Source of the DNA: Acidimicrobiales bacterium | Lineage (GTDB): Bacteria > Actinomycetota > Acidimicrobiia > Acidimicrobiales > DASWMK01 | DNA: 42,876 nt | Direction of reading: 5' to 3' | Assembly: GCA_036399815.1 (NCBI GenBank) | Contig: DASWMK010000249.1 | Span: 1 to 42,876, forward strand | Part shown: piece after piece, positions 18,562 through 27,245 of the stretch | Layout of the letters: each line of letters opens with the position of its first letter | How positions within the stretch are numbered: the first letter of the stretch is position 1 | Notes under the pieces: generated by a model | Told to the model about the DNA's origin: nothing | Database searches by the model: none | Seen by the model: the letters and a program-made list of their open reading frames with translations, nothing else | Made by a program: the position numbers and the translations under genes

Positions 18562-19863
18562 TCAGCTGTTCCAGGGCGCGGTCTCCATCTCCGCGCCGTG
18601 GACGGCCGGCTCGGCGTGGAGCGGGTGGAGCGCCTCGGTCTCGTCGAACCAGCAGAAGGCGTCGTAGCGGGCGCCCATGACCGTCGGCACCCAGTTGCCG
18701 TAGCGGTCGGCGCCGGGCCGGTAGACGACGCCGATGGCCCGGTGCCCGCGCGACCGCCCGAGCCACGGCCCCGAGCGGTCCTCGCCGAACACGAGCAGCG
18801 AGCGGGGCGGCGCGGCCGCGTGCAGCACGTCCTCGTGCGTGCCGCCGGGCGCGGGCGGGACGTCCATCCGCCGCGCCGGGCTCCCCCACCGGTCGGCGGC
18901 GATCACCGTCCCCCGGTGGCTGCCGAAGCCGACCAGCACGACCCCCTCGCCGGCATGGCGCTCCCGGACCAGCTGGCCGACGTTGACCATGCCGTGCCTC
19001 GCCATGTCCGTCGCCCGGGCGTCGCCGACGTGGGTGTTGTGCTCCCACACGACGGCCTTCGCGCCCGGGCCGTGGAAGGCGACGAGCCGGTCGAGGGTGT
19101 CGACCATGTGGCAGTCCCGCACGTTCCAGGACTCGCCGTCGGCCCGCACCATCGTTCGGTAGTAGCGCTCGGCGCCGGCCAGCACCTCGGCGTTCTGCAC
19201 GGCGTCCAGCTCGGCCTCCGGCTCCCCGTCCACCGCGCCCGACCGCCGGCGGACCTCGACGAGCACGTCGATGACCGCGTCCTCGCAGCTGGCCGGCAGC
19301 ATCCTCGTCGCCCAGGCGTAGCGCTGCGGGTCCTCGCCGTAGGGGTCGAAGCACCGGAAGGCGGCGCGCGCCGCCTCCGCGGCGTCGGGCTGGTTGCGGT
19401 CGAGGTAGTCGAGCACCGACCGCATCGAGTCCCACAGCGAGTAGACGTCGAGGCCGTAGAAGCCGACCGACCGGCCGGTGGCGGCGTTGTGGTCGCGCAG
19501 CCAGGCGACGAGCTCGGCCGCCTCCTCGTTGGCCCACATCCACCTCGGCCACCGCTCGAAGGCGCCCAGCACGTCCCGGGCCGACCGGTCCCGCTCGGCC
19601 CGGCCCTTCACCCACCGGTTCACCCGGAAGCAGTCGGGCCAGTCGCCCTCCACGGCGACGAACGAGAAGCCCCGCTCCTCGATCAGCCGGCGGGTCAGCT
19701 CGGCCCGCCACCGGTAGTACTCGGAGGTCCCGTGCGACGCCTCGCCGAGCAGCACGTAGCGGGCGTCGCCCACCCGGTCGAGCAGGGGGTCGAGGTCGGC
19801 CGGGCCGTCGAGCGGCCGGGCCAGCGCCCGGACCTCGTCGACGGCGGCGTCGTCGCTCCTCAT
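18562..19863 (-). CDS. Erythromycin-esterase-family protein
   Basis: 433 residues from the ATG at 19863, which overlaps the TGA of the upstream hydrolase gene (ATGA). The fold's active-site motifs are present: LLGEASHGTSEYY (E41, H44), VAVEGDWPDCFRVN (E72) and VVWEHNTHVGDARATDM. Family members open macrolide lactones with a water activated by Glu/His. Chromosomal paralogues of this length, paired with a dienelactone-hydrolase-like gene as here, are common in actinobacteria and mostly uncharacterised, so macrolide resistance should not be assumed. No secretion signal is visible. It stands 23 bp upstream of the M20 gene, on the same strand. Confidence 0.9.
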   Translation of the reverse strand: MRSDDAAVDEVRALARPLDGPADLDPLLDRVGDARYVLLGEASHGTSEYYRWRAELTRRLIEERGFSFVAVEGDWPDCFRVNRWVKGRAERDRSARDVLGAFERWPRWMWANEEAAELVAWLRDHNAATGRSVGFYGLDVYSLWDSMRSVLDYLDRNQPDAAEAARAAFRCFDPYGEDPQRYAWATRMLPASCEDAVIDVLVEVRRRSGAVDGEPEAELDAVQNAEVLAGAERYYRTMVRADGESWNVRDCHMVDTLDRLVAFHGPGAKAVVWEHNTHVGDARATDMARHGMVNVGQLVRERHAGEGVVLVGFGSHRGTVIAADRWGSPARRMDVPPAPGGTHEDVLHAAAPPRSLLVFGEDRSGPWLGRSRGHRAIGVVYRPGADRYGNWVPTVMGARYDAFCWFDETEALHPLHAEPAVHGAEMETAPWNS

Positions 19864-20537
19864 CGCCCGCTCCCCTCGTCCGCGGTCAGGTGGGTGGTGA
19901 ACCAGTCGCCGGCCAGCCGGGCGACCTCCTCGAGCGTGCCCGGCTCCTCGAACAGGTGGCCGGCGCCCTCGACGATCGACAGGCACCGCTCGCAGGCCAG
20001 CCGCTGGCAGGCCTCGCGGTTGAGGTCGACGACGACGGGGTCGCGGCTCCCGACGATCAGCAGGGTGGGCGCGGTGACGTGCGCGAGCGCCTCGCCGGCC
20101 AGGTCCGGCCGCCCGCCCCGGGACACGACGGCGCCGACCCGGTCCGGCTCCGCCGCGGCGGCGAGGAGCGCGGCGCCGGCGCCGGTGCTGGCCCCGAAGT
20201 AGCCGAGGCGGAGCGCGGCCGTCGCCGGCCGGCCGGCCAGCCAGCGGGCGGCGGCCACGAGGCGGCGGGCCAGCAGCCCCACGTCGAAGCGGAGCTCCCG
20301 GGTGCGCAGGTCGACCTGCTCCTCGTCCGCCGTCAGCAGGTCCATGAGCAGGGTGCCGAGGCCCCTCGCGCGGAGGGCGTCGGCCACGGCCCGGTTCCGG
20401 CTGCTGTGGCGGCTGCTGCCGCTGCCGTGGGCGAACACGACGAGGCCGGCCGCGCCGTCGGGGACGACGAGGTCACCGTGCACCGTCGCCCCGTCGCCGA
20501 CCCGGATCTCGACGTCGTGCTCGACCAGCGCCGTCAT
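19860..20537 (-). CDS. Dienelactone-hydrolase-like alpha/beta hydrolase
   Basis: 225 residues. Core elements are LVVFAHGSGSSRHSSRNRAVAD (oxyanion strand and the HGSGSSRHS motif), LGYFGASTGAGAALLAAA (nucleophile Ser117), TLLIVGSRDPVVVDLN (acid) and VEGAGHLFEEPG (His). In other actinobacteria this family is often fused to, or neighbours, a phosphoribosyltransferase and an erythromycin-esterase homologue; here only the latter is present, coupled by a 4-bp overlap. The substrate is unknown. A 75-bp gap with no visible promoter element separates it from the ChaB gene on the same strand. Confidence 0.88.
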   Translation of the reverse strand: MTALVEHDVEIRVGDGATVHGDLVVPDGAAGLVVFAHGSGSSRHSSRNRAVADALRARGLGTLLMDLLTADEEQVDLRTRELRFDVGLLARRLVAAARWLAGRPATAALRLGYFGASTGAGAALLAAAAEPDRVGAVVSRGGRPDLAGEALAHVTAPTLLIVGSRDPVVVDLNREACQRLACERCLSIVEGAGHLFEEPGTLEEVARLAGDWFTTHLTADEGSGR

Positions 20538-20612
20538 CGCTGCCCGACCTGGTACCCGCCGCCGCCCGCCGTCTACCAGCCGCGGGCCGACGTGCGGGGT
20601 GGGCGGCGGCGC

Positions 20613-20999
20613 CTACTTCTTGGCCTTGGCGACCGCCTCGGTCAGCTCGTCCTTGCTCATCTTCGAGCGGCCGGGGACGTCGAGCTCGCGGGCCTGCTCC
20701 ATCAGCTCCTTCTTGGTGGTGCCGACGACCTTGCCGCCGCCGGTCGGCGTGCGGCTCCTCCTGGCCTCGTCACCACCCTTGGCCGCCTGGGGGTCGGACG
20801 GTCCCTTCTCGTCCTTCGGCTCCCAGTGGTCGCCCTGCTTCTCGAAGCTGTGCTTGACCGCGGCGAAGGCCACCCGGTGGGCGGCCTCCTCGCTGTCGTA
20901 GGTCTCGTGGGCGCTGTCGAGCGCCTTGGCGTAGGTGCGCTGGGCCTTGGCCGGGGAGCGCTTCAGCGTCCCCGGCAGGTCCTCCTTCTTCGTGGGCAT
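20613..20999 (-). CDS. ChaB-domain protein with C-terminal Rho_N/SAP-like motif
   Basis: 128 residues. Residues 1-60 are a ChaB domain: DLPGTLKRSPAKAQRTYAKALDSAHETY followed by AHRVAFAAVKHSFEK. Residues 60-95 form a charged linker. The C-terminal unit TKKELMEQARELDV..SKMSKDELTEAVAK is a helix-loop-helix of the Rho_N/SAP type and is closely similar to the end of the haemerythrin protein at 2602-3192. ChaB was named as a cation-transport regulator, but its real role is unclear; the added motif suggests nucleic-acid binding. A 25-bp gap links it to the small gene downstream on the minus-strand map (21025-21261 lies upstream in transcription). Confidence 0.88.
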   Translation of the reverse strand: MPTKKEDLPGTLKRSPAKAQRTYAKALDSAHETYDSEEAAHRVAFAAVKHSFEKQGDHWEPKDEKGPSDPQAAKGGDEARRSRTPTGGGKVVGTTKKELMEQARELDVPGRSKMSKDELTEAVAKAKK

Positions 21000-21024
21000 C
21001 GCACCCCCTGGTGGAGCCGGTGGT

Positions 21025-21261
21025 TCAGCCCGACTGCCCGAGGCGGGAGGCGAGGAGCTGCTTGCCCTGCTCGGCGCCCTTGCGGCTCTCGGCCTGGGCC
21101 CGGCGGAAGAAGTCGGCGAGCTCGCTGTCCCCGTCGCGCTCGGCGTCCTGGATGTAGGTCTCCAGGCGCAGCGCGTTGCTCAGGCACCGCTCGGTGAACC
21201 AGATGATGTTGTAGTCCTTGTCCTTCGTCCCGGTGATGTTGCCGGTCTCGGTGTTGCTCAT
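21025..21261 (-). CDS. Small soluble hypothetical protein (78 aa)
   Basis: 78 residues from the ATG at 21261, preceded by a strong GGAGGGG ribosome-binding site. After a Thr/Gly-rich start, the body is helical: KDYNIIWFTERCLSNALRLE, then TYIQDAERDGDSELADFFRRAQ, then ESRKGAEQGKQLLASRL. There is no membrane segment and no recognised motif. The heptad-like pattern suggests a small helical bundle. It is upstream of the ChaB gene in the same direction, so it may share a stress-type operon with it. Function unknown. Confidence 0.75.
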   Translation of the reverse strand: MSNTETGNITGTKDKDYNIIWFTERCLSNALRLETYIQDAERDGDSELADFFRRAQAESRKGAEQGKQLLASRLGQSG

Positions 21262-21320
21262 CGGATCCCCTCCTGGGCTCGCTCCTCGGCGTTCTGCCCG
21301 CCGCCGCTCGCGGGCACACG

Positions 21321-22169
21321 TCAGGCGGTGACGTCCCGCCGGGCGAACACGGCGCCGGCCGCCACCGCCGCGACCGCCGTGTAGGCGAGCACGGTGGCGA
21401 GCGCCCTGGCCGCGGTGACCTCGGTCGTCCCGCCCGCCGCGAACGCCTCGAGGAGCAGGCCGGGGAACAGCCGGCTGGCCGGGCCCCACGCGTCCTGGAC
21501 GAGGTGCTCGAACGGCCCGGCCCACGCGATGCCGACGGCGAGGGTGAGCGGCACCGAGCGCAGCAGCACGCCGAGGGCCGTGCCGAGGACCGCGTAGCCG
21601 GCGATCCACACGAGGACGGCGCCGAAGTCGCCGGCCGCCGCGCCGAGCGCGGCGCCGCCCGTCCAGGCCGACGCGTCGACCCCGTTCGCGCCGGCGAGGG
21701 CGCGGGCGGCGACCCAGGTGGCCGCCTCGGCGACGGCCAAGGTGGCGCCGGCGAAGGTCAGCAGGGCGGCCAGCTTCCCGGCCAGGAGCGGCAGCCGGCG
21801 GGGCTGGCGCAGGAGCATGGTCCTGATCGTCCCCCTCGACATCTCGGCCGCCATGGCGCCGGCGAAGACGACGAACAGGAACGTCCCCGTGAACGAGACG
21901 GCCGTGCGGAACACCTCGGTCCCCCCGCCGGCCGCGGCCAGCGCCTCGACGGAGAGGCCGCGCCCTGGGCCAGGGCCGGCGACGGCGGCGGGCTCGGCCG
22001 CGGCGAGCACGACGGCCGCCCCGCCGGCGGCGAACACGAGGGTGACGGCGGCCGTGGCGAGCACGACGCGCCGGCGGGCGAGCTTGGCCAGCTCGGCCCG
22101 GTAGGTGCGGGCGAGGGCGCCGGCGGTCGTCGCCGCGGGCGCCACCGGGGCCGGTGCGGTGGTGGTCAT
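21321..22169 (-). CDS. ABC-2 type permease of TCS-linked exporter
   Basis: 282 residues from the ATG at 22169, which overlaps the ATPase stop (ATGA). About six hydrophobic segments are visible: VVLATAAVTLVFAAGGAAVVLA, AVSFTGTFLFVVFAGAMAAEM, LAALLTFAGATLAVAEAATW, FGAVLVWIAGYAVLGTALGVLL, VPLTLAVGIAWAG and LATVLAYTAVAAVAAGAVF. The EMSRGTIRTMLLRQPRRLPL loop is the ABC-2 coupling motif. It pairs with the ATPase directly upstream, as in BcrAB-type self-resistance exporters. Because a two-component system precedes the pair, induction by cell-envelope stress or an antibiotic is likely (inference). Confidence 0.9.
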   Translation of the reverse strand: MTTTAPAPVAPAATTAGALARTYRAELAKLARRRVVLATAAVTLVFAAGGAAVVLAAAEPAAVAGPGPGRGLSVEALAAAGGGTEVFRTAVSFTGTFLFVVFAGAMAAEMSRGTIRTMLLRQPRRLPLLAGKLAALLTFAGATLAVAEAATWVAARALAGANGVDASAWTGGAALGAAAGDFGAVLVWIAGYAVLGTALGVLLRSVPLTLAVGIAWAGPFEHLVQDAWGPASRLFPGLLLEAFAAGGTTEVTAARALATVLAYTAVAAVAAGAVFARRDVTA

Positions 22170-23092
22170 CGCCGTCCTCCTCGCACGAGGTCGAGGTACC
22201 TGGACTCGAGGGTCGGTCGCCGGACGTGGAGCTCGGCGAGGACGATGCCGGACGACGCCGCCGCCCGGTTGAGCGACGCGGCGAGCCGGTGGGGGTCGTG
22301 GCCGTCCACGACGACGACGAGGTGGTCGCCCTGCCGGCCGGCGTCGACGCCGGCGCCGCTCACGACGTCGGCGAGGCGGAGCAGGTCGGCGCCGTCGGCC
22401 GGGCCGAGCACGATCTCGGGGCCGGCGGAGCGCAGGCCGTCGGCCGGGCCGCCGTACACGAGGCGGCCGGCGTCGATGACGAGCAGCCAGTCGCAGGCCT
22501 GCTCCAGCTCGCTCAGCACGTGGGACGACACGAGCACGGTCCGCCCGCCGGCGCCGAGGTCGCGGACGAGCCCGCGCACCTCCGCCGCGCCGGCCGGGTC
22601 GAGGCCGTTGGTCGGCTCGTCGAGCACGAGGAGGGCGGGGTCGCCGAGCAGGGCGGCGGCGATCCCGAGCCGCTGCTTCATGCCGAGCGAGTACTCGCCG
22701 AAGCGGTCGTCCCCGCGGTCGGTCAGGCCGACCAGGTCGAGCACGGCCGGCACGCGGGCGGGGTCGTGGCCGCCGAGGTGGGCGAGCACCCACAGGTTCT
22801 CGGTGCCGGTCAGCGCCGGCCACAGCGCCGGCCCCTCGACGAGCGCCCCGACCCCCCGCAGGTACCGCTCGGGGTGGTCGAGGGGCTGGCCGAGGACGGT
22901 CCCGGTGCCGGCCGTGGGGCGGACGAGGCCGAGCAGCATGGCCATCGTCGTGGTCTTGCCGGCGCCGTTCGGCCCGATGAACCCGGCGACGACGCCGCGC
23001 GGGACCTCGACGGTGAGGTCGTCGACGGCGACCCGTCGCCCGTAGCGCTTGGTGAGGCCGTCGACGGCGACGGCCGGGGTGGTGTCTGGCAT
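22166..23092 (-). CDS. ABC ATP-binding protein, BcrA-like
   Basis: 308 residues. Walker A is GPNGAGKTTTM (about 40-50), signature EYSLGMKQRLGIAAALLGDP, Walker B LLVLDEPTNGLDPAG and H-loop SSHVLSELEQACD. The SLGMKQRL signature and a C-terminal 80-residue regulatory extension match the bacitracin-resistance (BcrA) type. The ATG at 23092 has GGAG just upstream. The gene follows the response regulator by 58 bp in the same direction, so HK, RR, ATPase and permease may form one unit. The intergenic gap contains a short GC-rich stem but no clear terminator. Confidence 0.92.
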   Translation of the reverse strand: MPDTTPAVAVDGLTKRYGRRVAVDDLTVEVPRGVVAGFIGPNGAGKTTTMAMLLGLVRPTAGTGTVLGQPLDHPERYLRGVGALVEGPALWPALTGTENLWVLAHLGGHDPARVPAVLDLVGLTDRGDDRFGEYSLGMKQRLGIAAALLGDPALLVLDEPTNGLDPAGAAEVRGLVRDLGAGGRTVLVSSHVLSELEQACDWLLVIDAGRLVYGGPADGLRSAGPEIVLGPADGADLLRLADVVSGAGVDAGRQGDHLVVVVDGHDPHRLAASLNRAAASSGIVLAELHVRRPTLESRYLDLVRGGRR

Positions 23093-23150
23093 GGCTCCAC
23101 CATGCGCCCGGCCGGTCCCGCTGTCGTCCGCCGGGCGGCGGCTCTTCGGG

Positions 23151-23813
23151 CTACGTCGACGGTCGTACGAGGCCCGACTGGTACGCGATGACGACGAGCT
23201 GGGCCCGGTCCCTCGCGTGCAGCTTGACCATCGCCCGGCTGACGTGGGTGCGGGCGGTGGCCGGGCTGACGACCAGCTCGGCGGCGATCTCGTCGTTCGT
23301 CAGGCCCTGGGCGACGAGAGCGACGACCTCTCGCTCCCGCTCGGTGAGCACCTCCATGGAGCGGGGGGTCGTGTCGGCCCGCTGCGGGCGGGCGGCGAAG
23401 GCCTCGATGAGGCGGCGGGTGACGCTCGGCGACAGGAGCGCCTCGCCGGCGGCCACCTCCCGCACGGCCCGCACGAGGTCGGCCGGCTGGGTGTGCTTCA
23501 CCAGGAAACCGCTCGCGCCGAGGCGCAGCGCCTCGAACACGTACTCGTCGAGCTCGAAGGTGGTGAGGACGAGGACCTTCACGGCGGCCAGCTCGGGGTC
23601 GGCGGAGATGCGGCGCAGGGCCTCGAGCCCGTCGACCCCCGGCATGCGGACGTCCATCAGCACCACGTCGGGCCGCTCCCGGCGGGTGAGGGCGACGGCC
23701 TCCTCGCCGTCCCCGGCCTCGCCCACGACCTCCACGTCGTCCTCGACGTCGAGGAGCATGCGGAACCCGGCCCGCACGAGCGGCTGGTCGTCGGCCAGCA
23801 CGACGCGGATCAC
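23151..23813 (-). CDS. NarL/LuxR-type response regulator
   Basis: 220 residues from the GTG at 23813, which overlaps the kinase stop (GTGA). Receiver domain 1-120: acidic pair in LADDQPL, phospho-acceptor VLMDVRMPG (D54), switch residues VLTTFE and Lys106 in GFLVKHTQ. LuxR-type helix-turn-helix about 150-212: LTEREREVVALVAQGLTNDEIAAELVV followed by SPATARTHVSRAMVKLHARDR. It is phosphorylated by the adjacent histidine kinase and by position probably controls the following ABC transporter and its own operon. Confidence 0.95.
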   Translation of the reverse strand: MIRVVLADDQPLVRAGFRMLLDVEDDVEVVGEAGDGEEAVALTRRERPDVVLMDVRMPGVDGLEALRRISADPELAAVKVLVLTTFELDEYVFEALRLGASGFLVKHTQPADLVRAVREVAAGEALLSPSVTRRLIEAFAARPQRADTTPRSMEVLTEREREVVALVAQGLTNDEIAAELVVSPATARTHVSRAMVKLHARDRAQLVVIAYQSGLVRPST

Positions 23814-24928
23814 CGCGCCCCCCGCCAATCGGCCCGCACGACGAACCCGCCGCCCGGCCGGGGCCCGGCCTCCAGCGTCCCGCCCGTCGCCTCGGCCCGC
23901 TCGCGCATGCCGGTGATGCCGGTGCCCGTGCCCGTGCCCGTGCCGGCCCCGCGCTCCCTCGGCGGCGGGCCGGCGCCCCCGTCGTCGGCGACCTCGACGG
24001 CGAGGCCGCCGTCGTCGCCGGCGGTGACGGTGACCGTCGCCCTGGCGCCGGCGGCGTGGCGGGCCACGTTGGTCAGCGACTCCTGCACGACCCGGTAGGC
24101 GGCGGTCGACACGGGGACGGGCACCCGGTCGAGGGGGCCGGTGACGGTCGAGGCGACGTCGACGTCGGCCCGCCTGGCCGACTCGACGAGGTCGGCGATG
24201 CGCTCGAGGCCCGGCGTGGGCGCCCGGTCCCCCGCCTCGCCGCTGTCCCGCAGGACCCGGACCATCGTCGCCAGCTCGTCCAGCACCTCGCCGCTCGCCC
24301 GCTGGATGGCGGCGAGGGCCTCCCTGGCCGCCTCCGGCCGGCGGTCGACGACGTGGGCGGCCGCGCCGGCCTGGACGTTGATCGTCGCCATGGCGTGGGC
24401 GACGGTGTCGTGCAGGTCCCTGGCGATGCGCAGCCGCTCGGCGTTGCGAGCCCGCTCGGCCTGCTCGACCAGGCGCTCGCGGCGCGAGCGCAGCGCGTCG
24501 CCGGCCAGCACGGCGGCCACCGACCACCCCACGAACACGAGGTGGAGCAGCGGGGCGACGTCCCCGTCGACGGTGGCGGCGGCGAGCAGCACGGCGCAGA
24601 ACGCGACCGCGCCGGCGAGCGCCGTCCGCCTGGTCGACCGCCAGCCGAGGGCCACGAGCGCGACCCAGCCGGTGACGAAGATCGGCCCGCCGGCGTAGTC
24701 GCGGACGAGGTAGGCGGCGAGGGCGACGGCCACGATGCCGACGGCGACCGCGGGCCGGCGGCGGCACAGGCCCATGGCGGCCCCGGCGGCGACGAGGGCG
24801 ACGTGGCCGGCGGCGTCGAGGGCCCGGTCGCCGCCCTCCACGGGGATCTGGTGGGTGACGAGCACGAGCACGGCCGCCGCGCCCACGGCGACGGCCGCGT
24901 CCACGGTGGTCGAGCGCGCCGTCGCCAT
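23810..24928 (-). CDS. Sensor histidine kinase (HPK7 type)
   Basis: 372 residues from the ATG at 24928. TACCGT lies 7 nt upstream on the minus strand (leaderless). Four to five membrane helices fill residues 10-145 with only short loops, so it senses within or near the membrane. The HisKA_3 dimerisation domain has ERLRIARDLHDTVAHAMATI with His173. The ATP-binding domain has VVQESLTNVARHA (N box), LAVEVADDGGAG (G1) and TGITGMRERAEATGG (G2). A run of alternating Gly-Thr sits directly before G2, encoded by a hexamer repeat. It pairs with the overlapping response regulator. The divergent gene is the YCII protein. Confidence 0.94.
   Translation of the reverse strand: MATARSTTVDAAVAVGAAAVLVLVTHQIPVEGGDRALDAAGHVALVAAGAAMGLCRRRPAVAVGIVAVALAAYLVRDYAGGPIFVTGWVALVALGWRSTRRTALAGAVAFCAVLLAAATVDGDVAPLLHLVFVGWSVAAVLAGDALRSRRERLVEQAERARNAERLRIARDLHDTVAHAMATINVQAGAAAHVVDRRPEAAREALAAIQRASGEVLDELATMVRVLRDSGEAGDRAPTPGLERIADLVESARRADVDVASTVTGPLDRVPVPVSTAAYRVVQESLTNVARHAAGARATVTVTAGDDGGLAVEVADDGGAGPPPRERGAGTGTGTGTGITGMRERAEATGGTLEAGPRPGGGFVVRADWRGAR
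23922..23945. repeat. Short tandem hexamer repeat inside the kinase gene
   Basis: GTGCCC is repeated three times and then partly a fourth time, giving a Gly-Thr run in the ATP-lid region of the kinase. The six-base unit means length changes stay in frame. Confidence 0.75.
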
Positions 24929-25064
24929 GGCGCTCACGGTAGGGCCGGGCGCCGGTCCGGCACATCCGTCCGGCGGCGTAGGCGCGAGGTACGTCGCCGG
25001 GCGTAGACCTGTCCATCCCGGGCCGTCCCGTTCGTCAGTGGGGCAACCGATCCCGAGGAGGACG

Positions 25065-25421
25065 ATGCTGATGAAGTACCTGCTGATGATCTGCGAGGAC
25101 CGGACGCTGCCCGAGCGGTCGCCGTCCGAGGAGGCGAGCCTGATGGCGGAGTACGCGGCGTTCACCCAGGAGATCGCCGCCAGCGGCGAGCTGGTCGGCG
25201 GCGAGCAGCTCGAGCGGCCGGGCACGGCCACGTCGGTGCGGGTACGGGGCGGCGAGCCGCTGGTCACCGACGGCCCGTTCGCCGAGACGGCCGAGCAGAT
25301 CGGCGGCTACTACGTGGTGGACGTGGCCGACCTCGACCGCGCCCTCGAGCTCGCCGCCCGGGTGCCGAGCGCGAGGACGGGGGTGGTCGAGGTGCGGCCG
25401 GTCGTCGACGTGCGGCGGTGA
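25065..25421 (+). CDS. YCII-related (DGPF) protein, ECF42 partner
   Basis: 118 residues from the ATG at 25065, with GAGGAG 4 nt upstream. It has the YCII-like alpha-beta barrel: MKYLLMICEDR, EYAAFTQEIAASGELVGGEQL, VTDGPFAETAEQIGGYYVVD (the DGPF motif) and ALELAARVPSARTGVVEVRPV. Genes of this type almost always sit next to ECF42 sigma factors, as here, where the stop TGA overlaps the sigma-factor GTG. Its biochemical role is unknown. The first in-frame ATG gives two extra residues compared with the ATG at 25071, and the SD spacing favours it. Confidence 0.9.
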   Translation: MLMKYLLMICEDRTLPERSPSEEASLMAEYAAFTQEIAASGELVGGEQLERPGTATSVRVRGGEPLVTDGPFAETAEQIGGYYVVDVADLDRALELAARVPSARTGVVEVRPVVDVRR

Positions 25422-26710
25422 GCCCGGGCCACGGTCGGGGTCGCCCGCCGACCGCCGGCGAGCTGGAGGCCGTGTTCCGGCGCACCGCCGGGCAGGTGTT
25501 CGCCACGCTCGTGCGGTTCGTGGGCGACTTCGACGTGGCCGAGGACGCGCTCCAGGACGCCACCGTCGCGGCCATGGAGACCTGGCCGAGCCACGGCGTG
25601 CCCGACAACCCCGGCGCCTGGCTGACGACCGTCGCCCGCCGCAAGGCCGTCGACCGCCTGCGCCGGGAGGCCAGGAGGGGCGAGAAGCAGCAGGCCGCGC
25701 TCGACCGGGCGCCGCCCGACGACGAGGGGACGGTGGAGGAGGTGGACGAGAGCGCGGTCGCCGACGACCAGCTGCGGCTGATGTTCACGTGCTGCCACCC
25801 GGCGCTCGCCCTCGAGGCCCAGGTGGCGCTGACGCTCCGCACCCTCGGCGGGCTGTCGACGACCGAGGTGGCGAGGGCGTTCCTCGTCGCCGAGGCGACG
25901 ATGGCCAAGCGCCTGACGAGGGCCAAGCACAAGATCCGGGCCGCCGGCATCCCGTTCCGCGTGCCGCCCGACCACCTCCTCCCCGACCGCCTGCCCGGCG
26001 TGCTGGCCGTCGTGTACCTGATCTTCACCGAGGGCTACGCGTCGACGACGTCGGACCCGCTGATCCGCCGGGAGCTGTGCGCCGAGGCCATCCGGCTCGG
26101 CCGGCTGCTCGCCGCGCTGATGCCCGACGAGCCCGAGGTCCAGGGCCTGCTGGCGCTGATGCTGCTGCACGACGCCCGCCGGTCGGCCCGGCTCGACGAG
26201 GCCGGCGACCTCGTCCTGCTCGACCTCCAGGACCGGTCGAGATGGAACCGGAGCGAGATCGACGAGGGGGTGGCGCTGCTGGAGTCGGCCCTGCGCCGCG
26301 CCTCCGCCGGGGGGCGGGGGCCGGGCCCGTACGTGCTCCAGGCCGCCATCGCCGCCGTCCACGACGAGGCCGAGTCCGCCGCGGAGGTCGACTGGGACGA
26401 GATCGTGGGGCTGTACGACGCGCTGGCGCGGGTGGCGCCGGGGCCGGTGGTGGCGCTGAACCGGGCGGTGGCGGTGGCGATGGCCCGGGGCGCAGCGGCC
26501 GGGCTGGCGGAGCTCGAGTCGTCCGGCGCCGGCGAGGCGCTGTCGGACCACCACCGCTACCACGCCGTGCGGGCCGACCTGCTGGCGAGGGTCGGCCGCA
26601 AGGCCGAGTCGGCCGACGCCTACCGCCGGGCGCTGTCCCTGGCGACGTCGCCCGCCGAGCGCCGCTACCTGATCCGCCGCCTCACCGACGTGGCGGGCCA
26701 GTCGCGGTGA
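25418..26710 (+). CDS. RNA polymerase sigma factor, ECF42-type with C-terminal extension
   Basis: 430 residues, about twice the usual ECF length. Sigma-2 region about 14-85: AEDALQDATVAAMETWP and NPGAWLTTVARRKAVDRLRR. Sigma-4 region about 118-185: FTCCHPALALEAQVALTLR, then STTEVARAFLVAEATMAKRLTRAKHKI. The long helical extension (about 190-430), with RRELCAEAIRLGRLLAALMPDEP, ALMLLHDARRSAR, LQDRSRWNRSEI and VALNRAVAVAMARG, is the hallmark of the ECF42 group and takes the place of an anti-sigma factor. No anti-sigma gene is present. GTGA overlap with the YCII gene shows coupled translation. Confidence 0.93.
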   Translation: MSPGHGRGRPPTAGELEAVFRRTAGQVFATLVRFVGDFDVAEDALQDATVAAMETWPSHGVPDNPGAWLTTVARRKAVDRLRREARRGEKQQAALDRAPPDDEGTVEEVDESAVADDQLRLMFTCCHPALALEAQVALTLRTLGGLSTTEVARAFLVAEATMAKRLTRAKHKIRAAGIPFRVPPDHLLPDRLPGVLAVVYLIFTEGYASTTSDPLIRRELCAEAIRLGRLLAALMPDEPEVQGLLALMLLHDARRSARLDEAGDLVLLDLQDRSRWNRSEIDEGVALLESALRRASAGGRGPGPYVLQAAIAAVHDEAESAAEVDWDEIVGLYDALARVAPGPVVALNRAVAVAMARGAAAGLAELESSGAGEALSDHHRYHAVRADLLARVGRKAESADAYRRALSLATSPAERRYLIRRLTDVAGQSR

Positions 26711-26729
26711 GCCCGGCGGGCCGCGTCCG

Positions 26730-27245
26730 CTACCCGGGCGGCCCGTACTCCCCCGGGAACGAGGCGAGCGCGTCGCGCGTGCGGACGAACAGCCGCCCGC
26801 CCGGGTCACCGTCGACGGCGCGGAAGCCCCAGCGCTCGTAGAAGCGGCGGGCGTCGTCGTCGATGGGGTCGACCACGATGAGGCGCGCCGCGGCGTGCTC
26901 CGCGGCCAACGCGGCTCGGTGCAACGCCTCGAACAGCAGGCTGCTGCCGAGCCCCCGGCCGCGAGCCGACTCGTCGATGGCCAGCCTCGCCAGCAGGACC
27001 ACCGGGACCGGGTGCCTCGGCATCCCGCGGACGAGTCGCGTCGGCGCCGCCGCCTTCTCGACGCTGCCCATCGTGAGGCTGTAGAAGCCGAGCACGCGTT
27101 CGTCGTCGTCGACGAGCACGAACGTCCTCGCCGAGTCCTGCCGTTGGGCGGTCCACGCGTGCTCGGAGAACCACCGGTCCATGACCTCGTTGCCGCAGCG
27201 GAACGACGAGCGGTCGTGGTGCTCTGCGAGGCGTTCGACGCGCAC
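26730..27245 (-). CDS. tacT: GNAT acetyltransferase toxin, TacT-like
   Basis: 171 residues from the GTG at 27245, which shares its first base with the antitoxin stop (TAGTG). It starts VRVERLAEHHDRSSFRCGNE, typical of TacT/AtaT-type toxins. The acetyl-CoA loop is LARLAIDESARGRGLGSSLL (RGRGLG about 95-100), and the catalytic Tyr is in RRFYERWGF (Y136). These toxins acetylate the amino group of charged tRNA and stop translation. The start was chosen by the overlap and by the conserved N-terminus; longer in-frame ORFs upstream cross the antitoxin and are not credible. It is convergent with the sigma-factor gene. Confidence 0.9.
   Translation of the reverse strand: MRVERLAEHHDRSSFRCGNEVMDRWFSEHAWTAQRQDSARTFVLVDDDERVLGFYSLTMGSVEKAAAPTRLVRGMPRHPVPVVLLARLAIDESARGRGLGSSLLFEALHRAALAAEHAAARLIVVDPIDDDARRFYERWGFRAVDGDPGGRLFVRTRDALASFPGEYGPPG

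Noticed and set aside
18562-19863. Calling this a macrolide-resistance gene
   Set aside because: Only the superfamily is clear; chromosomal homologues next to dienelactone-hydrolase genes are mostly uncharacterised, and nothing here links it to macrolides.
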